In this document: piece by piece, positions 38,806 to 48,154 of the stretch
Layout: each line of letters opens with the position of its first letter
Numbering within the stretch: the stretch's first letter is position 1
NCBI RefSeq assembly: GCF_002838765.1
Contig: NZ_CP025120.1
Coordinates: 1,798,001-1,862,000, forward strand
Direction of reading: 5' to 3'
Source: Kangiella profundi
GTDB taxonomy: Bacteria; Pseudomonadota; Gammaproteobacteria; Enterobacterales; Kangiellaceae
DNA: 64,000 bases
Notes under the pieces: model-generated
What the model was told of the DNA's origin: nothing
Seen by the model: only the letters and a program-made list of their open reading frames with translations
Database searches by the model: none
Program-made: the position numbers and the translations under genes

Positions 38806-39930
38806 TTAATTAGCCAGATTTTCAACAACAATGTCCTTTTGGTATTGCTGACGACGTTGCTGACGTTTGGTTTTGTCATTGATCTTGCCAGCCAACTGAC
38901 CGCATGCTGCATCAATATCATCGCCCCGAGTCCGTCGAGTCACTACAACATACCCTTTCTTGATTAAATAATCACTAAATAAATCAATAGCTTCCTGCGT
39001 CGAGGTCTGATAATTGGCTTGTGGGAATGGGTTAAATGGAATCAGGTTAATTTTACACGGCGTATTCTTCAATAGCTCAGCCAATTCTTTAGCATGCTTC
39101 AAGGTATCATTGACATCTTTCAACATCACATACTCAATCGTCACCTTGCGTGCGGCATTGGAGCGTTCCAGATAACGATGGACACTGGCCATAAGCTCTG
39201 AAATCGGGTACTTCTTATTAATAGGCACCAGCACATCACGTAATGGGTCATTAGGAGCATGCAGTGAAATAGCCAAGGCTACATCCACTTCATCGATCAA
39301 GCGGTCCAGTTGCGGTACCATCCCTGAAGTACTTAGAGTTACGCGACGTTTGGATAGCCCATAAGCCAGATCATCCATCATGATTTGCATGGATTTAACG
39401 ACAGGATCAAAGTTTGCCAATGGCTCACCCATCCCCATCATAACGACGTTTGTCACTACCCGGTCATCGCTTTTATGCTTGCCATGCAGGTAGCGGGCAG
39501 CCAGCCAGACCTGTCCAATGATTTCTGCGGTAGTAAGGTTCCGGTTGAAGCCCTGGTAACCTGTAGAACAGAAAGTACACTCCAATGCGCAGCCGACTTG
39601 AGAGGAAACGCACAAAGTTCCACGATGGCGCTCTGGAATAAAGACCATTTCCACAGCCTGGCCGCCAGGTATTTTCAAAGCCCATTTGACCGTACCGTCT
39701 TTAGATTCTTGTACGCTAAGGACTTCAGGACCTTTGATTTCAGCAACTTCTTTCAGGCGCTCACGGCACACCTTGCTGATATTAGTCATTTCATCGAAAT
39801 CTTCGACACCGAACTGATGAACCCACTTCATCACCTGCTGGGCACGGAATGGCTTTTCACCAAGTTCAACGAAGAACTCGACCATTTCATCGCGCGTCAG
39901 GTTGAGTAGATTGGTTTTTTCATTACTCAT
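38806..39930 (-). CDS. rlmN: 23S rRNA (adenine2503-C2)/tRNA (adenine37-C2) methyltransferase RlmN
   Basis: 374 aa radical-SAM enzyme. Cluster motif [11 protein letters not shown] (C-x3-C-x2-C) at about residue 113, [10 protein letters not shown] and the methyl-carrying Cys near the C-terminus in [11 protein letters not shown]. Placed between ndk and pilF in the conserved order. Confidence 0.97.
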   Translation of the reverse strand: MSNEKTNLLNLTRDEMVEFFVELGEKPFRAQQVMKWVHQFGVEDFDEMTNISKVCRERLKEVAEIKGPEVLSVQESKDGTVKWALKIPGGQAVEMVFIPERHRGTLCVSSQVGCALECTFCSTGYQGFNRNLTTAEIIGQVWLAARYLHGKHKSDDRVVTNVVMMGMGEPLANFDPVVKSMQIMMDDLAYGLSKRRVTLSTSGMVPQLDRLIDEVDVALAISLHAPNDPLRDVLVPINKKYPISELMASVHRYLERSNAARKVTIEYVMLKDVNDTLKHAKELAELLKNTPCKINLIPFNPFPQANYQTSTQEAIDLFSDYLIKKGYVVVTRRTRGDDIDAACGQLAGKINDKTKRQQRRQQYQKDIVVENLAN

Positions 39931-40050
39931 TACAGGACACCTTTACACGATTAATAACTAGAAGGGACTAGCTACAATCAAAATTTTGTACATTTTATGC
40001 GCAATTGCTATGAATAGCAAAGACACGCCTTTAAACAAAAGCTCTTATTA

Positions 40051-40078
40051 AAAAAGGGATGACATTATCATCCCTTTT
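40051..40078 (-). terminator. terminator after ndk, bidirectional in appearance
   Basis: Perfect 11-bp stem AAAAGGGATGA/TCATCCCTTTT (40052-40062 with 40068-40078), 5-base loop and U runs on both strands. It lies about 200 bases past the ndk stop, beyond the stop-anchored hairpin; the rest of the 348-base ndk-rlmN gap shows nothing else. Confidence 0.85.
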
Positions 40079-40158
40079 CTATTTGTCTTACTAATCTCTT
40101 TATCGTTAAGAAAAAAATCACTCAGCCAACAAAGAAATTAAAAAAGCTACTAACTATT

Positions 40159-40280
40159 AAAAATTAGATATTTTGATTCAGTTCGCGGCGAAGCCTTTCG
40201 CGAGACTTGGAGTTAACAAATCGTTAATGAAACTCGAGCGAAAGGCTTTAACAAAGAAATGAACCAAAATAGCAATTTTT
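40159..40280 (-). repeat. stop-anchored long hairpin, copy B (after ndk)
   Basis: The left arm from AAAAATT (40159) pairs with AATTTTT (40274-40280), whose last two bases are the first two of the ndk stop complement. TATTTTGATTC/GAACCAAAATA continue the arm. The core in sense orientation has CTTTGTTAA, stem AGCCTTTCGC/GCGAAAGGCT, CTCG, apical TTAAC/GTTAA, CTCC and GCTTCGCC. Confidence 0.75.
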
Positions 40281-40710
40281 AACGAGTGCGAGGGCAAATC
40301 TCGTCAGCACTGAAGAAATAGTTGATTTCACGCTCAGCAGACTCTGGGCTATCTGAACCGTGGGCAGCGTTTTCATCTACAGATACTGCGTAATCTGCAC
40401 GAATGGTACCGCGTAATGCTTCAGCAGGATTAGTTGCACCCATGATTTCACGGTTTGCTTTGATAGCGTTCTCGCCTTCTAGAACTTGAACCATTACTGG
40501 GCCAGAAGTCATGAAGTCAACCAAAGCACCAAAGAAAGGACGCTCTTTGTGTTCTGCGTAGAAGCCTTCAGCTTTCTCGCGTGAAAGGTGGATCATTTTT
40601 GCTGCAACGATGCGAAGACCAGCGCGCTCGAAACGGCTGTAGATTTCGCCAATAACATTTTTTGCAACTGCGTCTGGTTTTACGATAGAAAAAGTACGTT
40701 CGATAGCCAT
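40279..40710 (-). CDS. ndk: nucleoside diphosphate kinase
   Basis: 143 aa from ATG 40710 ([18 protein letters not shown], the canonical N-terminus, with TGGAGT upstream); an ATG four codons earlier is rejected. Balances NTP pools by phosphotransfer through the active-site His in ENAAHGSDS. First gene of the ndk-rlmN-pilF-rodZ-ispG group. Confidence 0.98.
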   Translation of the reverse strand: MAIERTFSIVKPDAVAKNVIGEIYSRFERAGLRIVAAKMIHLSREKAEGFYAEHKERPFFGALVDFMTSGPVMVQVLEGENAIKANREIMGATNPAEALRGTIRADYAVSVDENAAHGSDSPESAEREINYFFSADEICPRTR

Positions 40711-40786
40711 TTCGGACTCCATAAATATTCAGTCAAATGCTTCCTCAGCTATAAGTCAGCATTACAATAAGGATTCATAATAAAGG

Positions 40787-40833
40787 TTAAGGGGCTAGCA
40801 CTTTGCCAACTTGGCTTTTGACTAACCCCTTAA
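40787..40833 (-). promoter_or_regulatory. 5' leader stem-loop of ndk mRNA
   Basis: TTAAGGGG (40787-40794) and CCCCTTAA (40826-40833) pair, with TAG/CTA continuing inside and a nested GCCAA/TTGGC hairpin at the tip. The predicted ndk transcript begins at about 40837, so this folds at the extreme 5' end of the message. Confidence 0.5.
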
Positions 40834-40843
40834 AATCGCGCGC

Positions 40844-40872
40844 ATTATACTGAATGTCTATTATTTGGGCAA
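40844..40872 (-). promoter_or_regulatory. sigma-70 promoter of ndk
   Basis: The minus strand reads TTGCCC (40872-40867), a 17-base spacer and TATAAT (40849-40844), followed by the discriminator GCGCGCG. Confidence 0.75.
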
Positions 40873-40904
40873 TGCGCAAGGCTTGATTTGTCGAGCTTTT
40901 GGGC

Positions 40905-41879
40905 CTAATGGTGGTGCATCATGTCATCAATATGCAATTGGCCTTCTGCTTCAAATGGAATTAACTGAAACAGCTCGTCTGACGCTTTCGTGGAAGTTTT
41001 TACTTCAATCTTTATTTTATAGGTACCTATATCCAGTGGGCTGCCAGATAAGTCCTTGAGCTCAAGACTGCCACCAAAACGCTCCTTCTGACCAGGTTGC
41101 AGGTTTATAGTCCGAAATGCCTGAGTGAACATACGGCCACTCGACCACTGACTCACAAGCTGGTCATTACGGTCATAAATATAAATATCGAACAACTGGC
41201 CACTGTTAAAAGTCAGTTCAACTGGCTCTGAGGTCTGATTGGTCAAAGTAATATATGCTTCGACACTATCAACTTCGTTAAGCATGACTGTTTCAGCCGG
41301 AAAAGTCGCTGAAACTTCAATGCCTTCATGTGCAGGATAATTCATGCCAGCCAGCTTAGCATACTCAAGTTCATAGTCCACCTCACCGGCAATGGTTAGC
41401 TCCGACCACTTAATCAGACCTGCCTCTTGTGAGAACCATGCCGATATCAAGCCTGCGTCATTACAGAAGCCATCGAAGTCAACTCGTACTACCGAACCAA
41501 AAGTTGCAGCCAAAGTGGTCATCGACTGACTTTTTTCAGCTACTATTGCGGACTGAGTACATGAATCAAGATTCACACTGTACCTTGTGCCAACAGGATC
41601 ATTAAAATTAACCAACTTCACAGAACGGCTCTGTTCAGAAAGTGCTGAAATGAAGGTGTCAGTAGTTTTAAGCCACATCATCTCTTTTCCTAGATAATTA
41701 CTTAATTGCTTCCACTGCGAGCTAAAACGCTCCGACAGCGCGATTGTTTGGCTTTTACCATGATTGGAAGTGAATTCTTTATAATCATTAAAGCTATCCA
41801 GTTCAGTAGCTTTAGCCATGCTGACAGCCATGATTGAAGTTGCGAAAAATACATTAATGATGTTGTTTTGTGTGTTCAT
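40905..41879 (-). CDS. exported protein with C-terminal BsuPI-type domain
   Basis: 324 aa with a signal peptide (residues 1-23). The N-terminal 190 residues are not recognised. The C-terminal 120 residues (EVSATFPAETVMLNEVDSV, LFDIYIYDRNDQLVSQWS, LQPGQKERFGGSLEL) match the beta-sandwich pattern of BsuPI proteins, first described as intracellular proteinase inhibitors and now a generic Ig-like fold. It ends in an MMHHH tail, possibly metal-binding. AAGGAG precedes the ATG. Confidence 0.68.
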   Translation of the reverse strand: MNTQNNIINVFFATSIMAVSMAKATELDSFNDYKEFTSNHGKSQTIALSERFSSQWKQLSNYLGKEMMWLKTTDTFISALSEQSRSVKLVNFNDPVGTRYSVNLDSCTQSAIVAEKSQSMTTLAATFGSVVRVDFDGFCNDAGLISAWFSQEAGLIKWSELTIAGEVDYELEYAKLAGMNYPAHEGIEVSATFPAETVMLNEVDSVEAYITLTNQTSEPVELTFNSGQLFDIYIYDRNDQLVSQWSSGRMFTQAFRTINLQPGQKERFGGSLELKDLSGSPLDIGTYKIKIEVKTSTKASDELFQLIPFEAEGQLHIDDMMHHH

Positions 41880-42164
41880 AATATTACTCCTTTAACAATT
41901 AAATGGTGGTTGAAAACAACTCCATTCTGAGCAAAACACGAACAGCAACAAATGAATAAAACTACAGTTTCAAATCAATATTTTTAATAGATATCAATTA
42001 GTTATTAAGTTTCAAAACGTTAGAAAGGCTTGTCATACGGCTGTAAAATAATGAATAATTTGTGACAAATCAGATGTGACTTATGGTGTGAAACTGCGAT
42101 GAATTTTATTTGATAAGCTTTTTTCAGTTTGGTTACCGGATGATGAAGTCGACACCAGTTTTAC

Positions 42165-42839
42165 TTAGACGTATCGCGTTGGATCTGCGAACCCCTGCCC
42201 TACAAAACCCTGCTTGCGCAGACGGCAGGAGTCACAAACACCACAGGCCTTTCCATCATCGGTGGCCTTGTAGCAGGAAACTGTCTGACTGTAATCAACA
42301 CCTAACTTCATACCTTCAGCAATGATTTGAGCTTTGGTGAGATTGATAAGCGGAGCTTCTATGGTGAGCTTCTGTCCCTCAACACCAGCTTTAGTGGCGA
42401 GATTAGCCATGGCCTCAAATGCCTTGATAAACTCAGGGCGACAATCGGGATAGCCGGAATAATCCACCGCATTAACTCCGATAAAGATATGATCAGCTTT
42501 TAGGACTTCTGCCCAACCCAAGGCAATTGATAAAAATACAGTATTACGAGCTGGAACATAGGTTACAGGAATCCCCTCTTCCAATCCTTCAGTGGGTACG
42601 TCAATAGAATGATCAGTTAGAGCAGAGCCACCAATTTGGCTCATATCGAGATTTACAACGATATGCTCTTTAGCATCCATTGATTCAGCAACTTTCTTGG
42701 CAGCATTGAGCTCAGCCAAACTGCGTTGGCCATAATTAAAACTCATCGCATAACAGTCATAGCCTTGCGATTTAGCAATCGCTAACGCTGTTGTGGAATC
42801 TAAGCCACCTGAAAGTAATACTACTGCTCGTTTGTTCAT
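42165..42839 (-). CDS. queC: 7-cyano-7-deazaguanine synthase QueC
   Basis: 224 aa. Makes preQ0 from carboxydeazaguanine for queuosine. P-loop [12 protein letters not shown] at residues 8-19 and the C-terminal zinc site [14 protein letters not shown] plus CYKATDD. Same strand as queE, 505 bases downstream of it, with a repeat-filled gap between. Confidence 0.97.
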   Translation of the reverse strand: MNKRAVVLLSGGLDSTTALAIAKSQGYDCYAMSFNYGQRSLAELNAAKKVAESMDAKEHIVVNLDMSQIGGSALTDHSIDVPTEGLEEGIPVTYVPARNTVFLSIALGWAEVLKADHIFIGVNAVDYSGYPDCRPEFIKAFEAMANLATKAGVEGQKLTIEAPLINLTKAQIIAEGMKLGVDYSQTVSCYKATDDGKACGVCDSCRLRKQGFVGQGFADPTRYV

Positions 42840-42874
42840 AATTATTTATCAACTAATACTGAAATCTAATATGG

Positions 42875-43144
42875 CGAAATTTCGTTTCATAGTTTGTGTT
42901 TCGCCACGCGGCGAGTTACTTTTCTTGAGTGGTCAAGAAAAGTAACCAAAAGAAGACCACCCCGTGATTGAGGTTTCGCTTCGCTCAACTCCCTTCGTCT
43001 CCGCCAAGCCACTTAACGCACCGTAAAATACGTTCCATCCCTGGCCCGAATTTTACTATTCAAAACATCCTGTTTTGAATTGCTATGTCTTGGCTACTAC
43101 TCAGCTCAATCAAAAGGGGACTTTTGGTGCCCGCTGTTAGCCAT
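42875..43144. repeat. mosaic of intergenic hairpin repeats between queC and queE
   Basis: Holds CGAAATTTCG (42875-42884), a perfect 14-bp inverted repeat GTTACTTTTCTTGA/TCAAGAAAAGTAAC (42915-42928, 42933-42946) and a perfect 10-bp repeat ATTCAAAACA/TGTTTTGAAT (43058-43067, 43071-43080). The GTTACTTTTCTTG-x-CAAGAAAAGTAACC segment is, from memory, a dispersed intergenic sequence in many gammaproteobacteria. No gene is supported in this gap. Confidence 0.65.
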
Positions 43145-43216
43145 TTAAAAACTTATCATATCAAGAAGCCACTAAGCACATATTAATCTTACGAGATTTC
43201 TACCTTCCCATATGCC

Positions 43217-43346
43217 GATTGGAAGGAGGGAAAATGCTCACTATGCGCGGCATTTAATCTGTAAAAAGAAGGAGCTTACTTTAGCTAAGTGACTTCTTTT
43301 TACAGATTGGATAACAAAGCAGATAAGTATTTTAGTCCTTCCAATC
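43217..43346 (-). repeat. stop-anchored long hairpin, copy C (after queE)
   Basis: Outer arm GATTGGAAGGA (43217-43227) pairs with TCCTTCCAATC (43336-43346), ending two bases into the queE stop complement (43345-43347). Inner stem AATCTGTAAAAAGAAG (43256-43271) pairs perfectly over 16 bp with 43293-43308. GCTTTGTTA and GCTCC words are shared with the other copies; the apical stem is CTTA/TAAG. Confidence 0.75.
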
Positions 43347-43986
43347 AGACGCCGGTGCGTTCACCCCAGATAAGCTTATGTAATTGAACCTGCATCCGAA
43401 CCTTTAAACGGTCTTTCAATATCCACTCAGCCAGGTCAGCATACTCAACCTGCCCATAACTGGGCGAGAATAGAACTTCACATTTACTGGTAATATCGTA
43501 CTGTTCGACCGTCATTTTGCACCATTCATAATCCTTTCTGCTGCAAATGACAAATTTAACCTGGTCAGTGGGCTTTAGATGCTCTATGTTGGAATAGAGG
43601 TTACGTGCCATTTCTTGTGAGTCAGGGGTTTTAAGATCCATGACAATCATCACTCGGGAGTCGAGTTCACTGATGTCATGCGCACCACCTGTTTCTGTTG
43701 AGACTTTGAACCCTTCATCACAGAGTAACTTGAAAAATTCGAACACTCTTTTTTGAGCTAACGGTTCGCCACCGGTAACACAGACATGCTCACAACCATA
43801 TTGTTTAACCTCTGCCAGGATTTCCTCAAAAGTCATCCACTTCCCGCCACCAAAGGCGTAATCCGTATCACAATAGACGCAACGCAATGGGCAGCCTGTC
43901 AGGCGAACGAATACTGTCGGCACGCCAACGGTTAGGCTCTCACCCTGTAACGAGTGGAAAATCTCGGTAATGCGTAATTTACTCAT
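43345..43986 (-). CDS. queE: 7-carboxy-7-deazaguanine synthase QueE
   Basis: 213 aa radical-SAM enzyme of queuosine/preQ0 synthesis. Cluster motif CPLRCVYCDT (C-x3-C-x2-C, about residues 32-40), substrate-binding SLQGES at residues 12-17 and CVTGGEPLAQ. Directly downstream of cpoB with a TACAAT-type -10 between (44031-44036), so both co-transcription and an own promoter are possible. Confidence 0.97.
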   Translation of the reverse strand: MSKLRITEIFHSLQGESLTVGVPTVFVRLTGCPLRCVYCDTDYAFGGGKWMTFEEILAEVKQYGCEHVCVTGGEPLAQKRVFEFFKLLCDEGFKVSTETGGAHDISELDSRVMIVMDLKTPDSQEMARNLYSNIEHLKPTDQVKFVICSRKDYEWCKMTVEQYDITSKCEVLFSPSYGQVEYADLAEWILKDRLKVRMQVQLHKLIWGERTGV

Positions 43987-44046
43987 GGAGTCAGCTCAAA
44001 ATTCTGGCTAGAGGATAGAAATGGTGAAAATATGCGCGGATTGTAG

Positions 44047-44074
44047 CAAAAGCTGCCTATAAAGACAGCTTTTA
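44047..44074 (-). terminator. hairpin after cpoB
   Basis: AAAAGCTG-x-x and CAGCTTTT arms pair around an 8-12 base loop; the U run is short. Likely end of the Tol-Pal transcript; it overlaps the expected -35 region of queE. Confidence 0.5.
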
Positions 44075-44090
44075 GCTTTGATTTAGGACT

Positions 44091-44822
44091 TTATAGAGTA
44101 TCCAGTTTGGCTTTAGCTAAACGGCCAGCAGTAGTATTTGGGAATAACTTACTGACTTGCTGATAAGTTGCTTTAGCTGCTGCTTTATCGCCTTTTAGCT
44201 CCTGAACCTGGGCAAGCTTTAACATTGCCTTATCTTTAATACTGGTTTCAGGAAACTTCTCATAGACAGACTTAAATTGCTTTTCAGCCTCAGGGTATTC
44301 TTTGTCGCTAAAATGTAATTGCCCCAATAGGTAATGAGCATTCGAAGCAAGAGGGTCTGTTGAGTAATCGGCAACGAAAGATTTAAACGCACTTTTAGCT
44401 TGCGGATACTTCTTTTCGTTAAATAAGGTAAAAGCCTGGTTGTAGGCCTGTTGAGCCCTTTCACTAGAGTTAGTTCCTGAACTTTCAGTCGAGCCAGAAC
44501 TTAGCTCGTCAGTTTCGGAAGTGGAAAGCGCTGCGCCACCTTGCAGACGACGGTCAAGATCAAGATAGAGTTCCCGTTGCTGTTTAGTAAGCTGCTTAAT
44601 TCGGTAATCCTGCTCTTCAACCTGTCCACGTAACTGGCGGACTTCTTGCTGGAGTTGATTCACTTGTAGGATCAACTCAGCCATAATTTGACTTTGTTGA
44701 CTTGTTTGCTGTTGTTGGACTGCTGTAATGTCTCTGGCATCAACAACTGGTGCAGCGGCATTACTCACAGCCGAAGCTGTGAGTAATGTTGCACTCATAA
44801 GATTAAATACAACTTTTTTCAT
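44091..44822 (-). CDS. cpoB: Tol-Pal system coordinator CpoB (YbgF)
   Basis: 243 aa. Signal peptide (1-23), an N-terminal trimerising coiled coil (about 35-90, QQSQIMAELILQVNQLQQEV) and a C-terminal TPR domain. CpoB coordinates PBP1B activity with outer-membrane constriction. Start ATG shares one base with the pal stop (TAATG), indicating translational coupling. Confidence 0.95.
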   Translation of the reverse strand: MKKVVFNLMSATLLTASAVSNAAAPVVDARDITAVQQQQTSQQSQIMAELILQVNQLQQEVRQLRGQVEEQDYRIKQLTKQQRELYLDLDRRLQGGAALSTSETDELSSGSTESSGTNSSERAQQAYNQAFTLFNEKKYPQAKSAFKSFVADYSTDPLASNAHYLLGQLHFSDKEYPEAEKQFKSVYEKFPETSIKDKAMLKLAQVQELKGDKAAAKATYQQVSKLFPNTTAGRLAKAKLDTL

Positions 44823-45337
44823 TACTGATATTTAATCTCTACTCGGCGGTTTTCTTGCCATGCTTCTTCGTTATGAGCTGGGTTAGCTGGAGCTTCTTCA
44901 CCAAAGCTGATCACTTCAATGCTTGAATCAGAAACACCATAAGTTCTCATTAACTGAGCTACTGATTTTGCACGACGCTCACCCAATGCCAAGTTGTACT
45001 CTGGAGTACCGCGCTCATCAGCATGGCCTTCTAGTACAACACTTTTACCACTGCTTTGGATGTATTTAGCGTGAGCTTCTAGAAGTTCAACATACTCGCT
45101 GCGGATTGAGTCATCATCAAAGTCGAAGTAAACGACATTGTTTTCTAACAAAGCAGCAATACGTTGTCTTTCAGCTTCTTCAGCAGCGCGTTGACGTGCC
45201 AAGGCTTCAGCTTCAGCTTGTGCAGCTGCATCTTGTGCGCTTGTGTCAACTTGCTCTTCTTCTGGCTTAGTAGTGCTACAAGCAGCCAACGTCAAAGCAG
45301 CTGTAAGAGCTAGTAGTAATTGAACCGAACGTTTCAT
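44822..45337 (-). CDS. pal: peptidoglycan-associated lipoprotein Pal
   Basis: 171 aa. Lipobox LAAC (Cys20) and an OmpA-like domain (VVYFDFDDDSIR, LEGHADERGTPEYNLALGERR) binding diaminopimelate in peptidoglycan. GGAGGA lies 5 bases before the ATG. Also carries an Ala/Glu/Arg-rich helical linker (30-60). Confidence 0.98.
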   Translation of the reverse strand: MKRSVQLLLALTAALTLAACSTTKPEEEQVDTSAQDAAAQAEAEALARQRAAEEAERQRIAALLENNVVYFDFDDDSIRSEYVELLEAHAKYIQSSGKSVVLEGHADERGTPEYNLALGERRAKSVAQLMRTYGVSDSSIEVISFGEEAPANPAHNEEAWQENRRVEIKYQ

Positions 45338-45373
45338 TGTTATCCTCCGGGATTGTTGTCACTGTTATTAACT

Positions 45374-46738
45374 TTATAAAATAAAAGGCGACCATGCTGG
45401 TGCTTTAACTTCCCCAACAGTAGCCGGTAGCCTTGCTTTAAAACGCCCATCCATTGAAACCGCGCTGAGAACTTTTTGCCCACCATCAACAGTAGAGAAA
45501 ATAATCATACTGCCATTGGGTGCAAGTGATAGCGATTCGTCAAGAGTAGTTTTAGTTAAAACTGTCAGCTGACCTGTCGCTAAATCCTGAGCCGCGATAT
45601 GGAAAGCACCATTGTTTTGATGAACCATAACAATAGTCTTACCATCTGGTGCAAACTCCGCACCTGCGTTATGTATACCCTCAAAGGTTACCCTTTCTAC
45701 CTTATTATCTGCAAGTGTAATACGATAAATTTGTGGTCTACCTCCTCGATCTGAGGTAAAGATCAAACTTTTTCCGTCTGGAGCCCATGATGGCTCGGTA
45801 TCAATCGAGTAATGTCGGGTAAGTCTTTGTAATCTTTTGGTTGTTAAATCGAGCAAATAAAGTTCTGGATTACCGTCTTTTGAAAGAACCACCACCATTT
45901 TTGAGCCATCTGGTGACCAGGCTGGTGCACTGTTGAAGCCTTTATAACTGGCTACTATTTCACGTTGTCCAGAAGCGATATCCTGCACCACAATTTCAGA
46001 GCGACCATTCTCAAAAGTTACATAACTTAATTGAGTGGCATCGGGTGACCAGGTTGGTGACATGATTGGGCTTCTTGATGCAAAAATACGTTTCGCATTA
46101 AAGCCATCACTGTCGGCAACAAATAACTGGTGCGGTCTTGGGTCTGCACGATTGACTTCAACATAGGCAATTTGTGTCGCAAAAGCGCCACGCTCTCCGG
46201 TCAATGCTTCATAAATTTCGTCGGCAGCAATATGCGCTCCCCAACGAAAATTGTCATTATCTACAATCTTGGTTTTAAGAACCATCAAGTGTGATGATGT
46301 TGGAATAATCGGGTAGCTTCCAGCTTCAATATCAGATGAAAAAATTGCCTTATCGTTGAACGGGTCAATCAGATCATAAGACACCATGTAGTTACCTGAA
46401 GCTGTCTGCGTCACAGTTCCGTATACAACACCGTCAACTCCCAGCTCACGCCACTGCTCAAGCTTTACATCCTCTATTGAATAAGGATGTTGCGGTAGCT
46501 TTGATACTTCAACAGGCTTAAATTTGCCGCTTCGCTCCAAATCACTTGCAATAATTCTTGCAAAGTCAAAAGGAGGCTGAGCCTGAACTTGTGATTCTGA
46601 CTCAAACTTGAATGGGACAACTGCAACAGGGCGCGCATCGGAGCGGCCCTCGGTGATGTAAATCTGAATTTCAGCCTTGCTGGCCAAAGCCATAAGGCTG
46701 ATGCTGATAATAACTATCGACTTTAAAATATGTTTCAT
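45374..46738 (-). CDS. tolB: Tol-Pal translocation protein TolB
   Basis: 454 aa periplasmic protein: signal peptide (1-22), N-terminal domain, then a six-bladed propeller with repeated [14 protein letters not shown] / [15 protein letters not shown] / [18 protein letters not shown] motifs. Interacts with Pal. Lies between tolA and pal. Confidence 0.98.
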   Translation of the reverse strand: MKHILKSIVIISISLMALASKAEIQIYITEGRSDARPVAVVPFKFESESQVQAQPPFDFARIIASDLERSGKFKPVEVSKLPQHPYSIEDVKLEQWRELGVDGVVYGTVTQTASGNYMVSYDLIDPFNDKAIFSSDIEAGSYPIIPTSSHLMVLKTKIVDNDNFRWGAHIAADEIYEALTGERGAFATQIAYVEVNRADPRPHQLFVADSDGFNAKRIFASRSPIMSPTWSPDATQLSYVTFENGRSEIVVQDIASGQREIVASYKGFNSAPAWSPDGSKMVVVLSKDGNPELYLLDLTTKRLQRLTRHYSIDTEPSWAPDGKSLIFTSDRGGRPQIYRITLADNKVERVTFEGIHNAGAEFAPDGKTIVMVHQNNGAFHIAAQDLATGQLTVLTKTTLDESLSLAPNGSMIIFSTVDGGQKVLSAVSMDGRFKARLPATVGEVKAPAWSPFIL

Positions 46739-46785
46739 GCTTTAGCCTTAATCTTTAATTTTTTAATGTCTTTTACTCTTAAGCT

Positions 46786-47697
46786 TCATTCTTTAAAGCT
46801 TGGGTCAAATACAATGGTCATTTCACGTAACTCATTCATCACTTCCGGATCATCTGATGATGGCAGAGGTGACGAACGCGTAATCGCGGCTTTACCGGTT
46901 TCACAGTAATCATAATCACCGCCTAAAGCTTCCGTTTGTAGCACTACGCCACCTGGCCCCATCGAAATTCGAATAGAACAAGCACCTGGTGCCTTAGGAG
47001 GATACCAATTACGCTTAATTTTTGCGGTAATTAATGCGGTCAACTTCTCAACTTCAGACATTATCTGTCCTTGCCGCACGGTGTCACGCTGCGCTTCAAA
47101 GAACTCATCATCAAGAGCAGCCATCTCTTCTTCAAGCTTTTTGAGCTCTTCCTGACGCTTTCTCTCAGCTTCAGCTTCTTTACGTTTACGCTCCTCTTCT
47201 TCTTTGCGCTTACGCTCAGCTTCTTCTTTCTTGCGCTTTTCTTCTTCCAGGCGCTTCTTCTCTTCAGCTTCTTGACGCTCCTTTTCTTCTAATTCTTTCT
47301 GCTTCTTTTCTTCCTCAAGCTTTTTCTGTTGTTCAAGTGCTAGCTGCTTCTGTTTTTCTTCTTCTAGCTTCTGTTGTTTTTGTTGTTCAAGCTTTCCCTG
47401 CTCTTGACGCTGTTTTTCAGCTTCAAGTCGCTTTTGTTCCTGCTCTTTTTCAAGCTGTTTTTTACGCTCTTCTTCCTTGCGTTTTTTTTCAGCTTCCTGC
47501 TGTTTCTTGATAGCGTTGGCATCCGGTTTTGGACGCTCAGGTGCAGTTACCAGCTGTGCATTAATAGGCGCATCCACATATTCATGCTTGACGTCGACCT
47601 CATCATCCCAGGCAAAATTAAATAACAACAATCCAATGACGATTACATGAACCGCAATGGAAAGTACTATTGGTACTATGTTTTTTTTGTCTGACAC
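46786..47697 (-). CDS. tolA: Tol-Pal protein TolA
   Basis: 303 aa. One N-terminal transmembrane helix (about 8-27), a long Lys/Glu/Gln-rich helical domain (about 55-195) and a C-terminal TonB-like domain with two cysteines (ACSIRI and DYCETG) as in other TolA. Transduces proton-motive force from TolQR to Pal. Confidence 0.97.
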   Translation of the reverse strand: MSDKKNIVPIVLSIAVHVIVIGLLLFNFAWDDEVDVKHEYVDAPINAQLVTAPERPKPDANAIKKQQEAEKKRKEEERKKQLEKEQEQKRLEAEKQRQEQGKLEQQKQQKLEEEKQKQLALEQQKKLEEEKKQKELEEKERQEAEEKKRLEEEKRKKEEAERKRKEEEERKRKEAEAERKRQEELKKLEEEMAALDDEFFEAQRDTVRQGQIMSEVEKLTALITAKIKRNWYPPKAPGACSIRISMGPGGVVLQTEALGGDYDYCETGKAAITRSSPLPSSDDPEVMNELREMTIVFDPSFKE

Positions 47698-47717
47698 GAA
47701 TCAATACCTGTTCGACA

Positions 47718-48146
47718 TTAAAGTGGATTGGTCATTAAGCCAACATTCTCGACACCAAACTGTTGTCTTAATTGATCCATAAGCTCAACAATAGTTCCGT
47801 AAGGCACATTCCTATCACCTTTTATCATGATCGGTGAGTTAGGATAGTTTTGCTGTTCTTTGGCAATTACACTCATCAACTCCTCAAGAGTCATGTCACG
47901 AAACTGTCTTGAGCCAATATCCATGTGAAAAGATTCGTCTGCCTTGACTCCAACTACAAATGGCGTTGTTTCATCTGGCGAAATTGGCTCTGCATGAGCA
48001 CTAGGTAACTCAACATCAATACCTGCTGTTATCAGGGGTGCAGTAATCATGAAAATAACCAACAACACCAGCATTACATCAATATAAGGTACGACGTTAA
48101 TTTCAGCATTAGGACGTCGACGTTCTCTTCGAACCAATTGACTCAT
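47718..48146 (-). CDS. tolR: Tol-Pal protein TolR
   Basis: 142 aa ExbD/TolR family. A single transmembrane helix with the proton-channel aspartate (INVVPYIDVMLVLLVIFMI) and a periplasmic domain with IMIKGDRNVPYG. 20 bases before tolA. Confidence 0.98.
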   Translation of the reverse strand: MSQLVRRERRRPNAEINVVPYIDVMLVLLVIFMITAPLITAGIDVELPSAHAEPISPDETTPFVVGVKADESFHMDIGSRQFRDMTLEELMSVIAKEQQNYPNSPIMIKGDRNVPYGTIVELMDQLRQQFGVENVGLMTNPL

Positions 48147-48154
48147 AATGACTC

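Noticed and set aside
39385..39909. 174-codon frame antisense to rlmN
   Set aside because: Antisense shadow of a complete conserved gene with no domain of its own.
42903..43140. Possible small protein in the queC-queE repeat mosaic
   Set aside because: Such repeats are often mis-annotated as genes; no start with a ribosome-binding site and the DNA is explained by inverted repeats.
47071..47625. Hydrophobic Phe/Leu-rich frames antisense to tolA
   Set aside because: Shadows of the Lys/Glu-rich TolA helical domain read on the other strand.
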